Below the pieces are notes generated by a model. The model saw only the letters and a program-made list of their open reading frames with translations. It made no database searches and was not told the DNA's origin. DNA of 64,000 nt from Cynocephalus volans. Its lineage: Eukaryota > Chordata > Mammalia > Dermoptera > Cynocephalidae. Below are positions 56,104 through 64,000 of this stretch, piece after piece. Position 1 is the first letter of the stretch, and every line of letters begins with the position of its first letter. A program made the position numbers and the translations under genes. The stretch is from the NCBI RefSeq assembly GCF_027409185.1, contig NC_084472.1:95124427-95188426 (forward strand), written 5' to 3'.

Positions 56104-57319
56104 GATTTGGTACTTCTTATAATACAGACACTAGGTATGACCAGACATTTATATCAATAGCATCTTGACAGATTGCTGAAACACTGCTGTTGACAGAAGT
56201 CTGCAGGTTCATATTAGATTCAAATAAATCTGAATAAAACATTCCTATTGTGTGTAATAGAAAGCAAGTAAAAGGTACCAGTTCTTCATCACTATGATTC
56301 AAAGCCTCTAAAGTTTATGTTTAGAATACACAAGGTAAGAACAACTTGAAAAATTAAAACAACTTGAAATGATGAGGCCCTTAAAACTAAAATCTGACAT
56401 TCTTGTCACGTTTCTATGCTAATTACTAATATGCCATCACCATGAACAATTTCTCCAATTAAGTTTTCACCAGATTTTGTCTTAATTTGAATATATTATT
56501 GCATAGACTAAATTCAACCTATCAATTACTAAACAAGCTGCCCATTTCTCTAAAAGATTGAGACTTAGAAATTTCAAAAAGAAAATAGTCTAAATGCAAT
56601 TTCTAAACAAAATTCAAGGGGGCAGGAGGATACAGGCAGAGGGAGAAAGACAAGTAAACTGGCCATCAGCATATAGCATGCTAGATGTTTGAGAGTAAGG
56701 GAAGCCTGGGTTACTACTGGGACATACTGGAGGGGGCGCCCTATTCAGACTGAGGCTGGGATTGGGGTCGGCAGGGAAGTCTTGCTGGGGAGAGCCATAA
56801 CTAATCTTATTCTTCATCCATTATTCCACTCTAGAATTCACTAAGAAAAAAAAAGCTGAATGCTGCTTAGCTACTCCTTAGAGCAAAGAATACAAATAAG
56901 AAAACCAACTTTGAATTTTTTAATAACTAAGCCATATCCATAATATTTAAAACTCATTCTAAAATTTTGACAGTTTATATAATCAGCCACTGCTTAAAAT
57001 CAATTAAAAATTCAAATTTTTCTCTTTCTTACTTTATTTGAAACAATTCCTTTCCTGGAAAAAGATCCTAAATTTTGTGTATTTAACTGCGACTGGAGTT
57101 ATTTTCCTAATAAATAGCAAAAACGGTCCTTAAAATAATCATATTAATCTGTAAAACCTTAATCAGAAGTTTCTGGAAATATGTCTTTTGATTTTTAAAT
57201 CATGAGTAGCAATAGCTTACATTGCTATATAATTTAAAATTCAAATGATCTCATCATCTAAAAACTACTTGGTAATCATTGATCAATTTTAAGAAGAAAT
57301 TTAAAGCCCATGGAGTTTC
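56104..57319. other. AT-rich stretch, nothing recognised
   Basis: No gene or identifiable repeat; ordinary AT-rich sequence. Confidence 0.4.
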
Positions 57320-57327
57320 TCAAACTT

Positions 57328-58668
57328 TTTTTTTTAATGAAACATAATTGATAATATTATTTGTGGGGTACAGAGTTGACTATCAATACTTGTGTACAAT
57401 ATGTGATAATCAAATCAGGATAATTAGCATATTCACCATTACAATATGTAACCATTCTTTGTGTCCACCAACCAAAGTCTCACTGACCGTCCCCATCTCT
57501 GGTAACCACAGTTCTGTTCTCGCCTTCTTTGTTTTCTTTCTCTTTCCCTCCCTCCCTTCTTCTCTTTGCTCCCACTTATGAGTGAGGACATGTGGAATTT
57601 CTCATTCTGTGTCTGGCTTATTTCACTTAACATAATTTTCCCAAGCTCATCCATGCTGCTGCAAATGGCAGAAATTCACTCTTTTTTATGGTGAAGTAGT
57701 ATTCCATTGTGTATATATGTCGCATTTTCCTTATCCAGTCATCTGTCAATGGACATTTAGGTTGGTTCCATAACTTAGCTATTGTAAATAGAGATGTGAT
57801 GAACATGGGAGTCCAGGTATCTCTTCGACATGATTTCCACTCCTTTGGATATATACCCAGCAGTGGGATTGCTGGATCGTATGATGGTCCTATCTACTGT
57901 TGTTTGAGAAACTTCCAGACTGTTTTCCATGACAGATATACTCATTTACAGTCCCACCAACAGTGTAAAAATGTTCCCCTTTCTTCACATCCTCACCCGC
58001 ATTTGTTATTCTTTTTAATAATAATGAGTCTAATGTAGTTTTGATGTGCATTTCTCTGATGATTAGTGATGTTGAGCATTTTTTCGTGTGCCTATTGGCC
58101 ATTTGTATGTCTTCTCTTGAAAAATGTCTATTCAGCAACTTTGCTTATTTTTTAATTGGATGATTTGCTTTTGTACTGTTAAGCTGCATGTATATTCTGG
58201 ATATTAACCCCTTCTCAGATGTTTAGTTTGCAAATATTTTCTCCCATTCTGTAGGTTGTCTTTTCACTCCGTTGATTGTTTCCTTTGCTGTGCAGAAGCT
58301 TTTTAGTTTGATATAGTCCCATTTGTTCATTTTTTCTTTTGTTGCTCGTGCTTTTGACGTCTTATTCACAAAGTCTTTGCCTAGTCCTACATCCTGAAGT
58401 GTTTTCCCTGTGTTTTCTTGGAGGAGTTTTATAGGTTCAGGTCTTATATTTAGGTTTTTAATCCATTTTGAGTTGATTTTGGTATATGGTGAGATATACG
58501 GGTCTAACTTCATTCTTCTACACACGGATGTTTTACCAGAACTATTTGTTGAAGAGACCGTCCTTTCCTCATTGTATGTTCTTGGTGCTTCTGTCAAAGG
58601 TCAGTTGGCTGTACGTACATAGGTTGATTTCTGGGTTCTCTATTCTGTTCTACTGCTCCATGTGTCTG
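57328..58668 (-). mobile_element. L1 insertion, 5'-truncated, minus strand
   Basis: The element includes the ORF2 C-terminus on the minus strand ([20 protein letters not shown] at 58223-58597, with other blocks such as [19 protein letters not shown]) and the 3'UTR down to a T run at 57328. Frames are broken after this, so it cannot move. Direct repeats tcaaactt at 57320-57327 and 58669-58676 mark the ends. Confidence 0.9.
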
Positions 58669-59204
58669 TCAAACTTCTTTTCAAAAACACTCATTTTTAA
58701 TCTTTTTGTTACCCAAAAATAAAATTTGATCTGTAACTCAGCCTTCTCTCTTCTAAAGCCTTTATAATGGCTCTGTATTACAATATGGCAACAGTATACT
58801 TATTCAAATAAGAATATAAGAAAAATAAACTTCCTTCATGCCCACACTCTTGCTGCTTCTTTACAAAGAGCTGTTTAATTGACCTTCGGGGTATTCAACA
58901 CTAAGATGCAGAGAGTGAAATGTATCTTAGGCTCTGAATTCCAGCTATGTCCAGGAAACCAGAACTGTTATTTCCCAGCCTTCACTTTAAATGATGCCTG
59001 GGAGAGGAAGCAACTATTTGAAATCATGCTGTGTCAAGATTAATAAATGAATTATTTTGGTCAAACAGAATTTAGTTTCCATAGTTCTAAATGTGCTTGG
59101 AAAGATTTATAAATATTAGCATACTGTAAAATAACAGAGAATTATGAAATATAAAAAAACAAGATTTTAATTTTGATGCTTTGAATATAGTTATTCATAC
59201 CTGT

Positions 59205-59470
59205 ATATATTCTGCCTCCTGCCAACTTCTCTAAAAACTCTAACACTTCAGCCTGGTTTTCAAAACCATCCCGTGATCTGGCCTCAGCCTCATAATTCAC
59301 TATTCTTCACATGAGCACTGTAGTCTAATTTGTCCATCTTACACCCTTAGAGCATTTGCCTGCTTGTCCACACGCAGGTAATAAGACCTACGGACCTGTG
59401 GGCTTCCTGGGCCCCTCACTTCCTTACCCTCTACCTCCTTCTGGCTCCCAGGCCTCCTGAGCTGCGGCAG
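59205..59470 (+). repeat. L2-like LINE fragment
   Basis: The sequence catcccgtgatctggcctca, gcctcataattcactattc and atttgcctgcttgtccacac resembles L2. Diverged. Confidence 0.4.
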
Positions 59471-60835
59471 AGAGACAGCACAAAGGTTCTTTCTTGCCTT
59501 CTCTGTCAGCTCCTGAGCTTTCCTTTTGACTCAAAAAAGGAAGGAAAAAAAAAAAAAAACTTAGAAAAATGAAAGCCAAGAAGCCAGGCTGATTTATATA
59601 AAAAAGGGCTAGTGGGCAGAGAAAAGTCTAAAGAATGGGACCCTCCAGAATATCCGCCAGGTAAGAGAGAAGTGGTGATGAGAGGAAAGAGGATTTGGAG
59701 AAGTGCTGGTGAGGAATACAAATGGGATCTCCTTCAGAGATAGCAGTGAAGGTCGAAATTCCTTTTAATTGCACTTTAGGCAGCTGGTCAGTGCGTCTCT
59801 GAATAAGCGCTCCTGAAGAGTCTGGGTCCCGTGGCGCTTGGGTAAGAATAACACTTCTGCTTATCCTATGTGCCTCTTGCTCCCTCCTCCCCAGTGAAGG
59901 TAAAGCTTGTCTGGTGGAAAACAGCACGTGCATGTTTACATACCATCACTTCTAACTAGGATTTAGGTGGCTTACCTGGCAGTTGGTCCCTAGAAACAAG
60001 CTTGACAGAACAAATCAGCTAAGGGCAGCTGAGAGAACATAGGAAACGAGATGGTTGTACCAGATGCGAGGTAGAGGACAATCACTGCAGCTGCAGCAGG
60101 CCCGGGAAAGACAAATGCTGCTGAGCAGACGGCGGCTAAAGTGTCTACATAATTCTGCAGAGATTTTTAAATGAACTCAGTTATCTAACAATCCCCTAGT
60201 GACATTTAATTTTGAAGCCTTTTTTAATGCTCTTAATTTTTAATTATAAAGTACATGTAAATATCTTTAAGAAATCTTAATATTACATTTGAAGCCCTAG
60301 TGGATACTTCTCCTAGGGGTGACCTTGGAGGAGATAGTGTCCCCCCTCCACCTGCACCACAGAATCTGTTTTATCTCTGCCAGGAGGCCATGTCTACAGG
60401 CCTGGAGCGTCGTAAGTTTCAAGGCATCCTGTTTTCTCCTTGTGCAGCTCTCTTTGCTAGAAGATCTTTTATTTCATGGAGCTCTCCTCCTATAATTCCT
60501 ACCCACTGGTCTAATTCTGCCCTAAGAGCAAATACAGAAAAGTCTTCTCATTCAAATAATTCCAAATGACTATCATCCCAAGACTTCTCTCTCCGCAGAT
60601 AAATACGTTAAACCCAAGTATAACAACAACACTTAGAAAAACATTAACTTAAATATGACACTTCCAATAAGACAAAGGGTTCCAGATGTGGTCAAGCAAG
60701 TATAGAGTCTAACTTGCTTATGATTTTCCTCCAGTCTATTAATTCTTTTTGTTTTTTTTTTAGTAGCCACCTCAAACTCCCGCACGTGGTGTACAAGCTG
60801 GGCCGGATCTACTCCTGGCTATCTCCTGAGCCCGT
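59471..60835. other. Stretch with no recognised element
   Basis: Several short frames occur, none with a domain. A small CpG-containing patch near 60050-60140 (agcaggcccgggaaag, gcagacggcggctaa) could be a first exon but has no supporting signal that I can identify. Confidence 0.35.
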
Positions 60836-60839
60836 CTTT

Positions 60840-61126
60840 GGCTTCCTCCTCGGACCCTTGAGCCACGCTGGGTTTCCTTTTAACTTCTGCAGAACTCTAA
60901 TCCTCCTATTGCCTCAGGGTTTTCTGCACAGTTGTTGTTTCTTCTTGGAAAGTTACTCCTCCTCCTTTTTGCCTGGATAGCTCCCAATCACCCTTGACTG
61001 ACACTCTCCCCCAATCTAATTTAGGTTATCCTATTACATGTTCTCACAGCGCTCTGTATTTTTATATCATTTTTGTCTTTATCATAATTATAGTCAATGA
61101 CTTGAATGAACATATATTTTATTTCT
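60840..61126 (+). repeat. L2 LINE, left part
   Basis: The segment attgcctcagggttttctgc, tttttgcctggatagctccc, then ttctcacagcgctctgtatt follows L2. It resumes at about 61733. Confidence 0.6.
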
Positions 61127-61732
61127 TGTTATGGGTTGAATTGTGTCCCTCAAAAAAGATATGTCAAAATCCTAAATCCTGGTACCTTATTTGGAAATAA
61201 GGTATTTGAAGGTGTTATCAAGTTAAGATGAAGTCATTAAGGTGGGCCCCAATCCAATACAGCCAGAACCCTTATAATAAAAGAAAATGCCATATGACAT
61301 GGAGAAGAGCACCATATGATGACAGAGGAAGAAATCAGAGTGATGTAGCTGCAAGCCAAGCAACGGCAAAGATTGACAGCCACCAGCAGAAGCTAGAAGA
61401 TGCGAGAAAGGATTCTCCCCTGCACGTTTCAGGGGAAGCATGGCCCAGCTGCCACTTTGATTTTTGACTTGTAGCTCCCAGAACTGTGAGCAATACATTT
61501 CTGTTATTTTAAGCCACCCAGTTTGTGGCATTTTTTTTTTTTTTTAAAGACCAGTAAGAGGATCTTAACCCTTGGCTTGGTGTTGTCAGCACCACGCTCA
61601 TCCAGTGAGCTAACCGGCCATCCCAATATAGGATCCGAACCCATGGCCTTGGTATTATCAACACCGCACTCTCCCAAGTGAGCCATAGGCCGGCTCTTTG
61701 TGGCACTTTTTTACGGCAATCCTAGGAAATTA
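61127..61732 (+). mobile_element. MLT1-type MaLR LTR interrupted by a SINE
   Basis: The LTR starts tgttatgggttgaattgtgt and ends ctaggaaattaatacac. Landmarks are gtcattaaggtgggccccaa, cagccaccagcagaagctag and agctcccagaactgtgagca. The SINE at 61531-61696 sits near its 3' end. Without the SINE it is about 430 bp, close to the copy at 15804. Confidence 0.8.
61531..61696 (-). mobile_element. CYN-like dimeric SINE with 9-bp target duplication
   Basis: On the minus strand, gccggcctatggctcacttg opens the first unit, followed by gcggtgttgataatacc and gggttcggatcc, then a second unit with gtggtgctgacaacacc and agggttaagatcc and an A tail. The LTR sequence tttgtggca is duplicated at 61522-61530 and 61697-61705. 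Confidence 0.9.
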
Positions 61733-61880
61733 ATACACTCCTTTAGACTATAAGTTTCTTGAAATCAGGGTCTATATTTTATTCATTTGATGCATCCCCA
61801 GTGTCCTCACAGTGATTGAAATATAGATAGAAGGGTAGTAAACATCTGTTCAATGAACGAATGAGTGAATGAGCAATTCA
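61733..61880 (+). repeat. L2 LINE 3' end, right part
   Basis: The sequence gactataagtttcttgaaat, gcatccccagtgtcctcaca and tgttcaatgaacgaatgagt, then gaatgagc, is the characteristic L2 3' terminus with its short repeat. Confidence 0.7.
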
Positions 61881-62069
61881 TACTTGGTTTGTAGTCAACT
61901 AAAATCCTCACAGGTCTTTTTTCTCAAAGATATCTATATAGAGTGGTCTCCTTGATTCTATTTTGTCTCACTGATTATTTTAAAACCTAAATTCAGCATT
62001 TAAGTGTCATATTATTTGGGATCATACAGTAATACAAGTCCATCAATCAATGTATTAAGTACCCTACCT

Positions 62070-62960
62070 ATCTTTGTGTCACAGCAAATTTGATAGGCAT
62101 GTCTTCTATCTTAATCCAAGTAACTGATTAAAAAATGTTAAATCTAACAAAACCAAGGACAGAACACCATGACATGCCACCAGAAATGTCCCTCAAGTTG
62201 ATATCAACCCATTAACCAACACTCTGCGTATATCACGCAACAAACCAGAAATCATCCACATTTCTCTCCAGCTTATCCCAACGTTATCACAACATAATAT
62301 ATTTCCTTTGCTGAAATCCTAATACACTGTCTTTAAATTTCCCAAATGCACCATTCTAATGACCACGTAAAAAGAGGGTGTGGAGTTCATCAGGCATAAC
62401 TTCTTGGTGAACTCATGATGCTCTTGGGGATCAGTTATTTCCTTTCCAAGTACATACCACAAATTGCTGGAATTTTGCTGGTGAATAGTGTCCAGCTCCC
62501 TGATCTGTGGTTTCCAGAATCTACACTGGTCTCCAGTTCGAAAATAAAGGTAAAACTGCCTCTTTCTTTTGTTCTGCTCCCTTTCTTGGACTTCAGGTCA
62601 CCTCCAACATTACAGATGATCACTCCATGCAATCTGCAAATTCTTTTATTATCACAAGATGTAATTCATCCTGGCCTGAAACTGTGAACTGGTCTAAAGC
62701 AGCTAGGATCTCTCTCACCAACGTGGGCTTCAGGTTCCCTTTCAGTTATCTGTTCTGTCCTTCCAGACAGATGGCCATTCTCGTAAAGACAAAACCACAA
62801 AAGGGAGGTAGTAGCTGGCTTCTCTCAGTCTCCTTTGCAATCAACCAGGACATAAAAATTCCCCTTTTATGTTCACCTCCATGACTAAGTATTTCATAAA
62901 GCTTCAACTCAAATATTTCTTTGCTATTCTTCACAAATTCATACTACTCTATTCTTTCAC
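62070..62960 (-). repeat. CR1/L3-type LINE reverse transcriptase remnant
   Basis: About fifteen short blocks occur in the order and orientation of the CR1/L3 ORF2 sequence I recall, such as ccctcaagttgatatcaacc, ttgctgaaatcctaatacac, gatgtaattcatcctggcct and ggttccctttcagttatctg. On the minus strand, 62100-62180 corresponds to the PQGSVLGPVLF reverse-transcriptase motif, here degraded (SWCSVLGFV). It has frameshifts and stops. Confidence 0.6.
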
Positions 62961-63105
62961 CTTTCAAATCTGAACTCCTCAAATGAATTCCCATGGCAGC
63001 CGCAACGAATCCTTCTGATACCTGCCCCTCTTGTTCCTCACTCTGGGCATTCGTTATTTGATTGGGATTTTGACAGTATTTGTTTTTTCTTCTTTCCAAG
63101 CAGTA

Positions 63106-63187
63106 CAAAGGTACTTCAGAAAGTCCATGGAAAAACAGAATCGAACGATAACACAAATCCTTCCATGAAGATTGTGAAGACCCGTTG
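63106..63187. mobile_element. Mariner-type MITE, diverged copy
   Basis: The left end caaaggtacttcagaaagtc and right end agattgtgaagacccgttg are complementary with several changes. TA flanks at 63104-63105 and 63188-63189. It is the most diverged near-full-length copy in the window. Confidence 0.65.
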
Positions 63188-63189
63188 TA

Positions 63190-63865
63190 TTACCTTCTAG
63201 GGTTACTGTCCATGGAGTTATATTCACATTTTCTTTGATATTTAGAAATCTGACTTCTAGGGAACGTTCTAAGGTATAACAAATTATTTCCCTGTCACCA
63301 AGACTCAAACATTTTATAAACATTACCAGAAAGTATAGTTTGTGCAAATTTTTTGAACCTCCCAAACTCTTACTACTTAGCCTCCCTATTTCATTTATCT
63401 TATGTCAACAAAGACCAAGTTTGTTTAAAAATCTTTCACAGGAAGGTTTCAACAAATCCCACTTGCAGGAATGTCCCTGTTTGGAATCTGCAAAACAATG
63501 TTTCATCATCTATGGTGCTAACCAGCAAGTTGCTTAATGTAGCCTGATCGCGAACTCATACACAGCCAATCACTAATGAGCATGCAGAATTCCAACATGA
63601 TAATTTAAAGGTAAACAGCTCATTGTCAAATTAAAATCCTAGCAAACAAATCCTTCTGGATTATCACTGTGCCTCCCTTAGCTCTTGCCACTCCTACAGT
63701 TCACATGTCCAAATCCTATCTGCCTAGTGTCCTTTTTCCATGACATTCTTCTGTGAATGCAAAGATCATTCGTTGAGGAATAAGAAGAAAAAGCAACAAA
63801 CACTATTAATTACAACTAGGATTTTGGGCCACCTTCTTGTTTCATATTCTACTGCTTGTTTCTGT
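63190..63865. other. Stretch with no recognised element
   Basis: No gene or identifiable repeat. The overlapping short frames have no domain. Confidence 0.4.
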
Positions 63866-63869
63866 GTGC

Positions 63870-64000
63870 TTTTTAAAATTTTAGTTGTATATATTTAAGG
63901 TATACAAGATGATGTTTTAATTATAGTAAAGTGGTTACTATGGTCAAAAATATTAATAAAATATCCATAAAAATCACATATCCATAAAATCACAGTTACC
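63870..64000 (-). repeat. L1 3'UTR fragment at window edge
   Basis: The sequence ttttagttgtatatatttaa then ggtatacaagatgatgtttt is the reversed L1 3' end. It continues beyond the window. Confidence 0.6.

Noticed and set aside
58223..58597. 124-residue minus-strand open frame as a host gene
   Set aside because: It is the C-terminal end of L1 ORF2 within a 5'-truncated insertion.
1..64000. CRISPR array, operon, phage or other prokaryotic system
   Set aside because: The window is mammalian throughout; no spaced direct repeats or compact gene clusters were seen.

Overview
This window is nuclear DNA from a placental mammal. The evidence is two split vertebrate genes with GT-AG introns, abundant L1, L2, MIR and MaLR (MLT1-type) repeats, and a CpG-island promoter. 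tRNA-Ile-derived SINEs with A-rich tails, in monomeric and dimeric forms, resemble the CYN SINEs of colugos (Dermoptera). A colugo such as Galeopterus is therefore my best guess; this is recognition from memory, not a database match.

Both genes read on the minus strand, so the window runs backwards relative to transcription. The order SLC7A2 then PDGFRL matches human 8p22. SLC7A2 (cationic amino acid transporter 2) occupies about 30.4-47.5 kb with eleven coding positions. All exon boundaries were placed from splice sites and reading phase. Both versions of its alternative exon are intact: 38314-38453 for the high-affinity CAT-2B form and 37934-38070 for the low-affinity CAT-2A form. Predicted products are 657 and 656 residues. 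A long, repeat-poor stretch downstream of the stop (about 25.8-30.4 kb) is probably its 3'UTR. The non-coding first exon(s) and promoters lie upstream of 47.5 kb and were not identified.

PDGFRL is represented by its first two coding exons: signal peptide at 19384-19438 and start of the first Ig-like domain at 11217-11514. Exon 1 sits in a CpG island. I found none of its later exons between 1 and 11216, so the gene continues off the left edge.

The remainder is intronic and intergenic sequence with layered repeats. Notable items are a decayed partial duplicate of SLC7A2 coding exon 2 inside intron 3; a family of about 80-bp palindromic mariner-type MITEs with TA target sites (five copies, plus one different candidate); a 5'-truncated CLK3 processed pseudogene; a triple nest (L2 split by an MLT1-like LTR split by a CYN SINE); an L2 split by a solo LTR with a 5-bp target duplication; two L1 insertions with clean target duplications; and an old CR1/L3-type LINE remnant. 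I see no bacterial, phage, CRISPR or other unusual gene system. Most small open reading frames here are chance or repeat-derived.
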